Assembly: GCA_947378305.1 (NCBI GenBank)
Contig: CANCJJ010000001.1
Span: 1 to 64,000 of the forward strand
Length of the DNA stretch: 64,000 nt
Direction of reading: 5' to 3'
Source: Phenylobacterium aquaticum
GTDB taxonomy: Bacteria; Pseudomonadota; Alphaproteobacteria; Caulobacterales; Caulobacteraceae
In this document: positions 55,693-64,000 of the stretch, one piece after another
Layout: the number at the start of each line of letters is the position of its first letter
How positions within the stretch are numbered: position 1 is the first letter of the stretch
Notes under the pieces: model-generated
What the model saw: only the letters and a program-made list of their open reading frames with translations
The model's database searches: none
Told to the model about the DNA's origin: nothing
Made by a program: the position numbers and the translations under genes

Positions 55693-55980
55693 TTATTCAA
55701 CCACGCCCAGAACGTCGCTTTCCTTCATGATCAGCAGGTCTGCACCGTCGATCTTGACCTCGGTGCCGGACCACTTGCCAAACAGGATACGATCACCCGT
55801 CTTGACATCGAGGGGCTGGATCTTGCCGCTGTCATCGCGAGCACCCGGGCCCACGGCGACAACTTCGCCTTCCTGCGGCTTTTCCTTGGCCGTGTCGGGA
55901 ATGATGATCCCGCCCTTGGTCTTTTGTTCTTCCTCGACACGCTTGACGAGGACGCGGTCTCCCAGGGGACGAAACGCCAT
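55693..55980 (-). CDS. groES: 10 kDa chaperonin GroES
   Basis: [77 protein letters not shown]. Confidence 0.99.
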   Translation of the reverse strand: MAFRPLGDRVLVKRVEEEQKTKGGIIIPDTAKEKPQEGEVVAVGPGARDDSGKIQPLDVKTGDRILFGKWSGTEVKIDGADLLIMKESDVLGVVE

Positions 55981-56039
55981 GTTCTGAAATCTCCGTTCGG
56001 AACGGTTAAATGAGATCGGGTCGGGTCAGGGCCATCATT

Positions 56040-56066
56040 TTGGCAGTCACAGGCCCTGAGTGCCAA
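56040..56066 (-). promoter_or_regulatory. CIRCE element (HrcA operator) TTGGCAGTC-N9-GAGTGCCAA
   Basis: 9-N9-9 inverted repeat with one arm mismatch, in the groES leader; compare canonical TTAGCACTC-N9-GAGTGCTAA. Confidence 0.88.
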
Positions 56067-56076
56067 CGCCGAGGTG

Positions 56077-56105
56077 GAGTTAGGTATGCCGCCCGACGGA
56101 GTCAA
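56077..56105 (-). promoter_or_regulatory. candidate groESL promoter TTGACTC-N14-CCTAACTC (sigma73-like)
   Basis: Minus strand; resembles the Caulobacter housekeeping consensus TTGACGS-N10-14-GCTANAWC and sits just upstream of CIRCE. Confidence 0.5.
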
Positions 56106-56206
56106 GCGCACTCAAACAATTTGCCGCCCTTCAGTTCGCGGTGGAAGTTTCCGGCAAGACGGCTAAGGTCACTGAAATTGAACACATGACCCTCAAGGAT
56201 TTGACC

Positions 56207-56644
56207 ATGCGTCGCATGATTGCACTCTCGGCCCTGGCCGCCCTCGCCCTTCCCGTCCTCGGACTCGCAGGCCATGCCCAGGCAGAAACCTGGACAGGCT
56301 ATTCTGCGGTCAGCCCCACCGGTATTCAGTGGTCCTTTGATGCGGACTATTCCTATGTCGACAGCCAGTCGAAGCGGGTCGTCGTCCTGAATGCCATTGG
56401 CAAGGTGGGTGCCACACCGCGCATGGGTCCGTCTGCCCCCGGCGCATCGGACGGTGTAGGCAGTGTCCTGGCTCTGGATTGCAAGGCCAAAAACCTGATC
56501 CTGATCTCCGGGTACTCGCCGAAAAAGCCCCTGGACATCAACAATGAGTGGCGCGCGGTAAGTCCGAAGAAAGTCGAGACCGAGGACGACAAGGCCCTGC
56601 TTGCCGCGGTCTGTCCCATGGCCGCAAAACTGCCGGTGAAATAA
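56207..56644 (+). CDS. secreted hypothetical protein
   Basis: Signal peptide MRRMIALSALAALALPVLGLAGHAQA; SD-like AAGGA 7-8 bp upstream of ATG 56207. Confidence 0.7.
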   Translation: MRRMIALSALAALALPVLGLAGHAQAETWTGYSAVSPTGIQWSFDADYSYVDSQSKRVVVLNAIGKVGATPRMGPSAPGASDGVGSVLALDCKAKNLILISGYSPKKPLDINNEWRAVSPKKVETEDDKALLAAVCPMAAKLPVK

Positions 56645-56700
56645 GGCATAACGTCACGGCTTCGGGTAAGCCTTGATTGTAGGAACGGGGGGTCCGGGCC

Positions 56701-57450
56701 TTGAGCGCAACCATCTCGGGCCTGGGCCTGGTTGGCCTTGCCTTCCTGACCGCGACCCTGTCCGGGGTTTTCGGCATGGCAGGCGGGCTGGTCCTGATGG
56801 GCGGGCTGGCCCTGGTCCTTCCGGTTCAGGCCGCCTTCGTTACCCACGGACTCCTGCAACTTGTTGCGAATGGCTGGCGGGCAATTCTGCATGCCCGTCA
56901 TGTCCGCTGGCCGATTGTGGGGCTTTATGCCCTGGGGGCCCTGGCCATAGGTCTGGTCGTGGTCAGGATCGCCTTCAGTCCCGATCGGCGAACCCTCTAC
57001 CTCTTGTTGGGACTCGTCCCCGCCCTGGTCTGGATTCCCCGGACCTGGCTGAGGCTCGATGCGGCAGACCCGGGTCAGGCCGTCCTGGCAGGCCTCCTGG
57101 TTACCGGTCTGAATCTGACGGCGGGGGCCGCGGGCCCGTTACTGGATATCTTCTTTGTGCGCACGGCGATGGATCGCCACGCCATAGTCGCGACAAAGGC
57201 CGCGACGCAGGTTCTGAGCCATTTGACAAAGATTGTTGTCTTTGGCCTGCCCATGATCGCTACCGGTGCAAAGGGCATGCCGCCTTGGCCGGTCCTGGCC
57301 CTGGCCGTTACCGTATCCATGCTTGGGACCGCAGTCGGTGGCCGAATTCTGGACCGCCTGGATGACGTGAATTTCAAGACCTGGACCCGCTGGATCGTAA
57401 CCCTTATCGGACTCTATTACCTCGTCCTTGCGGCCCAGCCAGGATCCTAG
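56701..57450 (+). CDS. TauE/SafE-family permease (second in window)
   Basis: GLAFLTATLSGVFGMAGGLVLMGGLALVLPVQAAFVTHGLLQLVANGWRAIL; multi-TM. Confidence 0.87.
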   Translation: MSATISGLGLVGLAFLTATLSGVFGMAGGLVLMGGLALVLPVQAAFVTHGLLQLVANGWRAILHARHVRWPIVGLYALGALAIGLVVVRIAFSPDRRTLYLLLGLVPALVWIPRTWLRLDAADPGQAVLAGLLVTGLNLTAGAAGPLLDIFFVRTAMDRHAIVATKAATQVLSHLTKIVVFGLPMIATGAKGMPPWPVLALAVTVSMLGTAVGGRILDRLDDVNFKTWTRWIVTLIGLYYLVLAAQPGS

Positions 57451-57463
57451 GGATGCCCATGTC

Positions 57464-58048
57464 ATGCTGATCAAGCCCGGTCCCCTCTTCAGTCCGCACC
57501 TTACCCTGGAACCCCTGACGGAGGCTCATGCGGCGGAGCTAAAGGCTGCCTGTGCAGCCGACCCCGAGGTTTGGCCCCGGCTCTATCGCGAATCCTGGGC
57601 ACCCGCGGAGTTTGCTGCCAGCTGGGACAAGCTCATGGTCGCAAATACCACAGGGCGGGCCCTATCCTATGCCGTCATTGTCAAGGATCTGGTCGTGGGC
57701 ATGACAAGCTTTCTGGCCCTGGACGCTGCCGAGGCCAGCCTGGACATCGGTGCGACCTATTATCATCCAGATTATCGGGGTGGTGCGGTAAACCCGGCGG
57801 CAAAATATCTCCTGCTGGACCACGCCTTTACCGGCGGGGCACGTCGGGTGGCCTTCACGGTCGATGCCCTCAACACCCGGTCCCAGGCCGCCGTCCTCAA
57901 GCTGGGCGCGACCCGGGAAGGCCTACTGCGCCAGGATCGGGTAACCTGGACCGGCCGCATCCGCGACACGGTGATTTTCTCTATCCTGCAATCGGAATGG
58001 CCGGAGGTTCAAGATCGACTGAACCTCCGGCTCTCCGCCTTCAGCTAG
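57464..58048 (+). CDS. GNAT family N-acetyltransferase (RimJ/RimL-like)
   Basis: LTLEPLTEAHAAELKAA...SLDIGATYYHPDYRGGAVNPAAKYLLLDHAF...ALNTRSQAAVLKLGATREGLLRQDR. Confidence 0.92.
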   Translation: MLIKPGPLFSPHLTLEPLTEAHAAELKAACAADPEVWPRLYRESWAPAEFAASWDKLMVANTTGRALSYAVIVKDLVVGMTSFLALDAAEASLDIGATYYHPDYRGGAVNPAAKYLLLDHAFTGGARRVAFTVDALNTRSQAAVLKLGATREGLLRQDRVTWTGRIRDTVIFSILQSEWPEVQDRLNLRLSAFS

Positions 58049-58066
58049 ACCAAAGCTCAACCTGAT

Positions 58067-58945
58067 CTAGGCGCTGGCCGCCGTCTTTTCCGGAGCGGCC
58101 GGGAAGAAGACCTCGGCGGCATGGTCGGCCACCTCCTGCGCCGTATAGGGTCGACCCGGCTGGAACCCATCGGTTTGCAGCATCTTGATTTCCCGCACCC
58201 CCCGCGACGACACGCCCAGCACCTTGCCGGTATGGTCGGCCGCCAGGTCAGAGGCCATGTAGAGGACCCCGGGCGCAATATTCTCGGGCAGGCTCAGGGG
58301 ATCAGGCTCCTGCCCCTTCCGGCCCGGCAGATCTGAGGTCATACGGGTAAAGGCTCCGGGGGCGAGGCCCATGACCCGGATTCCATACTTGCGGCCCTCA
58401 ATGGAAAGCACCCGCATGAAACCGTAGATTCCGGCCTTGGCGGCCCCGTAATTGGACTGTCCGAAATTACCGTAGAGGCCCGAGGTCGACGAGGTCATGA
58501 TGATGGTTCCCGGTCGGCCATTGGCCCGCAGCCAGGTCCAGACCGGCATGGTGCAGCAATAGGTGCCCTTCAGATGGACCTTCACCACCAGATCCCAGTC
58601 CGCCTCGCTGGTGTTACCAAAGGTCTTGTCCCGCAGGATTCCGGCATTGCAAACCAGTATGTCCACCTGCCCAAAGGCATCGAGGGCCGTCTTGAGGATG
58701 TTTTCCCCACCTGCCATGGTCGAGACATCGTCGCCATTGGCCACCGCCTTGCCACCCGCAGCAATAATGTCATTGACGACCTTCTGGGCCGCTGACACCG
58801 ACCCGTCGCCAGACCCGTCCCGGGCCCCGCCCAGGTCATTGACCACGACACTGGCCCCTTCCTTGGCAAACAGCCTGGCATAGGCCTCGCCGAGACCGCC
58901 GCCTGCCCCGGTGATGATGGCCACCTTACCGTCAAGTAATCCCAT
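58067..58945 (-). CDS. short-chain dehydrogenase (MaoC/hydroxyacyl-CoA dehydrogenase-like SDR)
   Basis: DGKVAIITGAGGGLGEAYARLFAKEGASVVVNDLGGARDGSG, LVCNAGILRDKTF, NYGAAKAGIYGFMRVLSIEGRKYGIRV. Confidence 0.95.
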   Translation of the reverse strand: MGLLDGKVAIITGAGGGLGEAYARLFAKEGASVVVNDLGGARDGSGDGSVSAAQKVVNDIIAAGGKAVANGDDVSTMAGGENILKTALDAFGQVDILVCNAGILRDKTFGNTSEADWDLVVKVHLKGTYCCTMPVWTWLRANGRPGTIIMTSSTSGLYGNFGQSNYGAAKAGIYGFMRVLSIEGRKYGIRVMGLAPGAFTRMTSDLPGRKGQEPDPLSLPENIAPGVLYMASDLAADHTGKVLGVSSRGVREIKMLQTDGFQPGRPYTAQEVADHAAEVFFPAAPEKTAASA

Positions 58946-59122
58946 AATCCGCTCCCTTGCTTTTGATCTTGTGGAGAGATCATCCTGCCGGGCGCGCCTG
59001 GAGTCGAGCCCCAGATTTCAGCCTGGCCACCAGTCTGTTGCCGCTCACCTTCACCGAAACCAAAAGACCCCGTCGTCCTGCATAAAGTGTCAAATTCCAA
59101 GATTTCCAGATCTTATTTATAG

Positions 59123-59140
59123 TTAACTTGAATTAACCAT
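59123..59140 (+). promoter_or_regulatory. CtrA-like element TTAA-N6-TTAACCAT in AT-rich intergenic DNA
   Basis: TTAACTTGAATTAACCAT; spacing N6 rather than canonical N7. GANTC site GACTC at 59183-59187. Confidence 0.4.
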
Positions 59141-59283
59141 AAGTTTAGACGAGCTCTATTTACTCGATTTACGAGAGGTTAAGACTCTTCAAGGTATGTC
59201 TTCCGTCTATGTATACGCGGAGCAACCAGAATGGTTTCTCTCGGCGCGCCCAGGTGCGTTGACCTACGTATCGGGAGAACAGA

Positions 59284-59448
59284 ATGTCGAGATACCTGAG
59301 GCGGCTTCTCAGTCAGGAACCAAGCGCGTCCATCTTCGAATATGGCCTGATCGCGGCCGTTATCGCCATGATCCTGCTGACCGCAGCCACCACGCCATCG
59401 AGCCGCTTTCCGTCACCCCGTTTCACCGACCATACAGGCCACCGCTAG
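59284..59448 (+). CDS. 54-aa Flp-type pilin-like small protein (not in supplied ORF track)
   Basis: MSRYLRRLLSQEPSASIFEYGLIAAVIAMILLTAATTPSSRFPSPRFTDHTGHR*; FEYGLIAAVIAM...AATT matches the Flp pilin core; SD-like GGGAGA upstream. Confidence 0.65.
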   Translation: MSRYLRRLLSQEPSASIFEYGLIAAVIAMILLTAATTPSSRFPSPRFTDHTGHR

Positions 59449-59463
59449 GGCCTGGCGTTCAAG

Positions 59464-60696
59464 TCAGGACAGGTGTGGGAAGTTAAGACTCGCGAGGTTT
59501 AGCGGCTCACCGGATTCCAGCATCGCCTGATGGGGCATGTCCATGACCTCGCGGAAGGCCACCCGGAACCGGGCCATTTCCTCCACCGTTCCCACCGAGA
59601 CCCGAACCGCATTGGGCCAGATGGGCCAGGTCCGTCCGATATAGATATTCTTGGCCTTCAGGGCGGCAATCACCCCGCGCCCGTCGCGGCCGGTATCAAT
59701 CATGAAGCAGTTGGTCTGAGGGTCCCCTATGACCTTGTAGCCATTGGCCTTGAGCCAGCTCAGGGTTTCCCGGCGGGTATCGCCGATGATCTTCTTGCGC
59801 ACCGGCACCAGGTCCGGATCGAGGAGGGAGGCCCGGGCGGCGGCAGAGCCGGTAATCGCCATGGCATTCTGGCCAAAGGGCTTCAGGGACGCGAGCAGGT
59901 CCGGACGACCGGCTGCAAATCCACAACGCAGACCCGCCATGCCGTAGATTTTCGAGAAGGTCCGCAGCACAATCAGGTCCTGGTCGGCAGCGACCAGATC
60001 CAGGACATCCTCGCCTTCCGACAAATGGATATAGGCCTCATCCACCAGAAGGATCGACCCCTTTGGCTTGTTGGCCAGGGCCCACTTGATATCCGCCTTT
60101 GAGGTCAGGGTGCCGGTTGGGTTGTTCGGGTTGCAGATATAGATCACCCCGGCTTGGGGGTCGGCAGTCACCATGGCCTTGACGTCATGGGCATAATTGG
60201 CCGTCAGGGGCACCTTGACCACCTTTGCGCCAGCTGTCTCCGCCGCCCGCATGCCCGCCTCATAGGAGGGATCAGCGGTGACAAAACTGCGCTTGGGCGA
60301 GGTAAAGGCCAGGACGGAAAAATGCAGCGGGTCGGACGATCCCGCATAGACCGCGACATGGCTCTCCTTCAGTCCGGACTGTTGGGCGAAGGTCTTGGCC
60401 AGCATGGCCGTCTCACCCATGCGATCATAGCGCCCGCCGGTCGGCGTGATCTTGGCAATGGCCTCGCAGGCAGCAGGCGACGGACCCAGGGGATTTTCAT
60501 TGGCATTGATCAGCACAGCGTCTGGCGGTGGAACCTCGCGCCCCTGACCATGCTGGGCCATGCCGGAAGGAATGGCCGCCTTGTCGGCCGCATGGGCCAG
60601 GTGAGCTTCGGTCAGAATGGGTGTGGCTGCAGCCAGGGCGGCAGCCCTCAGGAAACCACGACGACCGATCAGGCTGAACTCGGAAGATGACACCAC
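59464..60696 (-). CDS. PLP-dependent aminotransferase class I/II (HisC-like) with Tat signal peptide
   Basis: N-terminal SLIGRRGFLRAAALAAATPILTEAHLAHA (twin-arginine), then LINANENPLGPSP, YICNPNNPTGTLT, LLVDEAYIHL, RTFSKIYGMAGLRCGFA. Confidence 0.92.
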   Translation of the reverse strand: MVSSSEFSLIGRRGFLRAAALAAATPILTEAHLAHAADKAAIPSGMAQHGQGREVPPPDAVLINANENPLGPSPAACEAIAKITPTGGRYDRMGETAMLAKTFAQQSGLKESHVAVYAGSSDPLHFSVLAFTSPKRSFVTADPSYEAGMRAAETAGAKVVKVPLTANYAHDVKAMVTADPQAGVIYICNPNNPTGTLTSKADIKWALANKPKGSILLVDEAYIHLSEGEDVLDLVAADQDLIVLRTFSKIYGMAGLRCGFAAGRPDLLASLKPFGQNAMAITGSAAARASLLDPDLVPVRKKIIGDTRRETLSWLKANGYKVIGDPQTNCFMIDTGRDGRGVIAALKAKNIYIGRTWPIWPNAVRVSVGTVEEMARFRVAFREVMDMPHQAMLESGEPLNLASLNFPHLS

Positions 60697-60796
60697 GGGA
60701 ACCTCCAGGACAGGGCAAGAGCGTTTGAGGCCTCATTCACGCCCGCCCTGACCCCGGCGGCAATCACAGGTCCACTCGCCGGGGCTCGCGACAGAA

Positions 60797-60819
60797 ACCT
60801 GCCTTGGAAGCAGGCAGGT
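60797..60819. other. intergenic hairpin ACCTGCCT-N7-AGGCAGGT
   Basis: Perfect 8-bp stem between the divergent aminotransferase and leucyl aminopeptidase genes. Confidence 0.5.
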
Positions 60820-60956
60820 AAGGGTCGATTCGATCAGGCCAATGCCCAAGGGGCAAGCGACCCGGTGGGCCGGACGAGACCTTGCGATCATGCACAACTT
60901 GTCACAAAGGGTAGGACACCCCCGCCGAAACTGGCTGGAACCTCAGGGACACGCCC

Positions 60957-62342
60957 ATGACTGATGCCATTATCGAGACGTCGGAGAGGCCCGGCACCCC
61001 AGTCCATCTGGTGACCTCTGACAGCCTGGATGCGGTCCTGGCCGAGACCTTTGTCCAGGGACTGGCGCAGGCGGCCGACTTCAAGGCCAGGGCGGGCCAG
61101 ATCCTTATCGTACCCAATGATCAGGGCAAGGTCCGGGAGGTCTATTTTGGCCTCGGCTCACAAGCCGGGATCAACCTACAGACCCTGCGCGGACTTCCGG
61201 CGAAATTGCCCCCCGGTGACTTCACCCTTACGACTCTGCCGGAGGGTCTCGACGCCGCCGACCTGGCCCTGGCCTTCGCCCAGGGGACTTACCGGTTCGA
61301 TCGTTACAAGACCCGGGACCCGGCAGGGGTGCGGCTGGTCATGCCCGGCGTCGATCTCGCCGAAGCCCGCCAGATTGCCCAAGCCTGCGCCCTTGCCCGG
61401 GACATGATCAACACACCGGCCAATGACCTGGGCCCGCTCCAGATCGAGACCCTGGCCCGGGACGTCGCGCAAACCTTTGGTGCAGAGATTACCGTCATTA
61501 CCGGCGATGACCTTCTGACCCACAACTATCCGGCCGTGCATGCAGTCGGGCGGGCCGCTGTGCCTCACCGGGCCTCGCGCATGATCGAACTGACCTGGGG
61601 CCAGCCTGACCATCCGGTCGTAGTGGTCATCGGCAAGGGCGTGGTCTTTGACACCGGCGGTCTGGACATCAAGCCCTCCTCCAGCATGCGCTTCATGAAG
61701 AAGGACATGGGCGGGGCCGCCCACGCGCTCGCCCTGGGCCGGATGATCATGGCCGGGAAGCTTCCCCTTCGTCTGATCGTCCTGATCCCTGCCGTGGAAA
61801 ATGCCATTTCCGGCGACGCCATGCGCCCGGGCGACATTCTGTCGACCCGGAAGGGGCTGACCATCGAGGTCGGAAATACAGACGCCGAGGGCAGGCTCAT
61901 CCTGGCCGACGCCCTGACGCGAGCTGACGAGTTAAACCCGGCCTTGACCCTGGACCTGGCGACCCTGACCGGGGCTGCGCGTGTGGCCCTGGGCCCGCAA
62001 TTGCCGCCCTTCTTCACCGACGACGAGGACCTGGCCCGCCAGATCGAACAGGCCGCTCAGACGACCGGCGATCCGGTCTGGCGGCTGCCCCTCTGGAAGG
62101 GATATCTAGACTCCCTGGACTCCGACATTGCCGATATTCGCAATGACCCGGATGGCTGGGCCCAGGCTGGGGCCATGACCGCGGCCTTGTTCCTGCAACG
62201 CTTCGCCCCCAAGGGGCCTTGGGCGCATTTCGACATCTTTGCCTGGAACCCCAGATCCCGTCCGGGCTTTCCATCCGGGGGGGAGGCCCAGGCCATTCGC
62301 GGCCTCTACCAGATGCTCCGGACCCGGTTTCATGGGGTCTGA
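60957..62342 (+). CDS. M17 leucyl aminopeptidase
   Basis: VVVVIGKGVVFDTGGLDIKPSSSMRFMKKDMGGAAHAL, VGNTDAEGRLILADAL motifs. Confidence 0.97.
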   Translation: MTDAIIETSERPGTPVHLVTSDSLDAVLAETFVQGLAQAADFKARAGQILIVPNDQGKVREVYFGLGSQAGINLQTLRGLPAKLPPGDFTLTTLPEGLDAADLALAFAQGTYRFDRYKTRDPAGVRLVMPGVDLAEARQIAQACALARDMINTPANDLGPLQIETLARDVAQTFGAEITVITGDDLLTHNYPAVHAVGRAAVPHRASRMIELTWGQPDHPVVVVIGKGVVFDTGGLDIKPSSSMRFMKKDMGGAAHALALGRMIMAGKLPLRLIVLIPAVENAISGDAMRPGDILSTRKGLTIEVGNTDAEGRLILADALTRADELNPALTLDLATLTGAARVALGPQLPPFFTDDEDLARQIEQAAQTTGDPVWRLPLWKGYLDSLDSDIADIRNDPDGWAQAGAMTAALFLQRFAPKGPWAHFDIFAWNPRSRPGFPSGGEAQAIRGLYQMLRTRFHGV

Positions 62343-62397
62343 CCCGCGCATAACCCCCTGGCGAGCCGATCTCGCCAGTTCAGACCTGGAGGGGCGC

Positions 62398-63165
62398 ATG
62401 TCTGCCCCTGCCTATCGACAGCCGCGTCCGCACACGGTCGTGACGCCTGCCCTCCGGATTACCGCCACCCAGGCACCGGACAGCGAACAACAGGACCAGC
62501 TGCTGTTTGGCGAGGTGTTTGATCTTCTGGACACTACCGGCGATCAGGCCTGGGGTCAGGCCCGACGGGATGGCTATGTCGGTTATGTGGACCTGGCGGC
62601 CTTGGGCGCGGACCCTGGCTTGCCCACCCATCGGGTCTCGGCCATCCGCACCTATGCCTTCAGTGAGCCCAGCATCAAGTCGAGGGCCCTCGGGCCCTAT
62701 TCCCTGAACTGTCTGATTTCGATCCAGGCCCGAGAGGGCCGCTTCCTTAAAGGCGCAAACACAGGCTGGTTCGTGGCCGAGCACCTGTCACCCATCGGCA
62801 GCTTTGCCGGAGAGCCCGCGGCCGTGGCCGAACTTCACCTGGGGGCCGCCTATCTCTGGGGCGGTCGCGAGAGTCATGGGCTGGATTGTTCAGGACTGGT
62901 TCAACAAGCCCTGCTGGCCTGTGGTCGCGCCTGTCCCCGGGATACCGATCAGCAGCAGGCCCTGGGCCAGGACATTGATCCCGAGGCCCTTGCCCGCGGC
63001 GATCTCGTGTTCTGGAAGGGCCATGTGGCCATGATGGTGAGCCAGACCCACATCATCCACGCCAATGCCCATCACATGGCCGTCGCCACGGAACCTCTCG
63101 CGGAGGCCTGGAGCCGCATTGCCCGGACCACGACCGGTGACCCGGTCGCCTTCCGAAGACTCTAG
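62398..63165 (+). CDS. NlpC/P60 family cysteine peptidase
   Basis: AAYLWGGRESHGLDCSGLVQQALLACGRACPRDTDQQQALG, RGDLVFWKGHVAMMVSQTHIIHANAHHMAV. ATG 62398 chosen within ORF 62239. Confidence 0.94.
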   Translation: MSAPAYRQPRPHTVVTPALRITATQAPDSEQQDQLLFGEVFDLLDTTGDQAWGQARRDGYVGYVDLAALGADPGLPTHRVSAIRTYAFSEPSIKSRALGPYSLNCLISIQAREGRFLKGANTGWFVAEHLSPIGSFAGEPAAVAELHLGAAYLWGGRESHGLDCSGLVQQALLACGRACPRDTDQQQALGQDIDPEALARGDLVFWKGHVAMMVSQTHIIHANAHHMAVATEPLAEAWSRIARTTTGDPVAFRRL

Positions 63166-63803
63166 ACGGCGGGCTTGGCGCTCGCCGCTGCGGCGGGGGC
63201 AGCAGGCGCTTCACCCGCTTCCGCAGGGGCGGCGGCGGGCGCTGCAGCGGCGGCGGGGGCAGCGGCCGGAATCGGCAGGGTCGAGCCCTGGGCATGGAGG
63301 TAGGCGATCACATTGATGCGGTCTTCCGCCTTCTTCAGGCCGACGAAGGACATCTTGGTGCCAGAAATGTACTTTTGCGGGCCCGACAGGAATTCATAAA
63401 TGTGCTGGTAGTCCCAGATCGGCTGCTTGCCACCGAACTCGGTCATGCCCGCGGAATAGGCGAAGCCACCATGGCTGCCAGGCTTGCGACCAACCACACC
63501 CCAGAGGTTGGGTCCTGTGCCATTTGCGCCGCCATTGGCCGCATTGTGGCAGGACTGGCACTTTGCAAAGACGGCCTCGCCGGCCTTGACGTCTGCAATT
63601 GGCAGGACCGTGCCCCAATCGGGCGGAACATCAGCGACGGGCGCACCGCCAGCGTCGGCCTCAGCCGCAACTTCAATGGCATAGCCAGGTTTCTTGGGAG
63701 CTTCCGCCTCGAACAGGCCCGAGGTGAATTCGCGAAGGCCGACAATGGCCAAACCAGTCGCCAGTACGGCGCCAGCGATTTTGTTGAAATTCAGATCGCT
63801 CAT
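63162..63803 (-). CDS. membrane-anchored class I cytochrome c with Ala/Pro-rich C-terminal tail
   Basis: N-terminal hydrophobic anchor; KCQSCHNAANGGANGTGPNLWGVVGR heme motif CQSCH; distal Met region KMSFVGLKKAEDRINVIAYL. Confidence 0.94.
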   Translation of the reverse strand: MSDLNFNKIAGAVLATGLAIVGLREFTSGLFEAEAPKKPGYAIEVAAEADAGGAPVADVPPDWGTVLPIADVKAGEAVFAKCQSCHNAANGGANGTGPNLWGVVGRKPGSHGGFAYSAGMTEFGGKQPIWDYQHIYEFLSGPQKYISGTKMSFVGLKKAEDRINVIAYLHAQGSTLPIPAAAPAAAAAPAAAPAEAGEAPAAPAAAASAKPAV

Positions 63804-63940
63804 CGTCCTGAAATCGGCCCTCTACTCGGCTGACATGATGGTCAGCGTTAGCACGGGAATCCCCGCCCCATATTGCGCCCGCGTCTCTTACACGCTACCG
63901 GCGCTCGCGCAACCAGCCAGTTGGGTGCAAGGGTACAGAT

Positions 63941-64000
63941 ATGACACCAATTATTCTCATACCTGCTCGCATGGCCGCAACGCGGCTGCCTGGAAAACCC
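63941..64000 (+). CDS. kdsB: 3-deoxy-manno-octulosonate cytidylyltransferase, N-terminal fragment (truncated by window end)
   Basis: ATG ACA CCA... translates MTPIILIPARMAATRLPGKP, matching the KdsB N-terminal PAR...TRLPGKP motif. Confidence 0.87.
   Translation, partial: MTPIILIPARMAATRLPGKP

Noticed and set aside
59196-59486. 96-aa ORF overlapping the Flp-like ORF in another frame
   Set aside because: Its translation lacks recognisable features, whereas the +1-shifted 54-aa frame gives a clear Flp-pilin core with an SD-like site.
63162-63165. Overlapping convergent stop codons (CTAG) of NlpC/P60 and cytochrome c genes
   Set aside because: Compact convergent arrangement, common in dense genomes; no functional implication.

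Overview
The window is a 64 kb, GC-rich, gene-dense chromosomal segment from an alphaproteobacterium. It is probably Caulobacterales-like, judging from a PodJ-type localization factor, GANTC and CtrA-like motifs, a sigma73-like groESL promoter and TonB-dependent receptor content; this placement is inference. Content is mostly housekeeping or core metabolism: RidA (partial), GH19, TonB receptor, cytochrome b561-YceI, Sua5, YaaA, MetZ, dCTP deaminase, tRNA-Gly(CCC), five tandem acyl-CoA dehydrogenases, an MprF-like protein, PodJ-like protein, TauE transporters, Lhr/PdeM-type helicase and phosphoesterase, a DinG/XPD-type helicase, TyrA/HisC/chorismate mutase, an FtsEX-YdcF-PlsC-DUF2125 operon, GroESL, leucyl aminopeptidase, NlpC/P60, cytochrome c and KdsB (partial). 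I saw no IS element, prophage, CRISPR array or obvious defence island. The most interesting signals are: (1) a 21-bp inverted repeat (CAATWAC-N7-GTAATKG) occurring twice, about 50 bp upstream of both an XRE/MmyB-like regulator and an NTF2-like gene, suggesting an undescribed local regulon; (2) a run of one small plus four large acyl-CoA dehydrogenase subunits, where the small subunit lacks the helix-G glutamate; (3) an orphan 54-aa Flp-pilin-like ORF, below the ORF-track cutoff, behind AT-rich DNA with CtrA-like and GANTC motifs; (4) a tandem AGGTACCT operator-like repeat before a PadR-DUF1700-DUF4097 operon; (5) an Lrp-type palindrome before an Lrp gene; (6) a Tat-exported PLP aminotransferase; (7) a near-canonical CIRCE element on groESL. 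All family names come from reading motifs by eye. No database searches were run.
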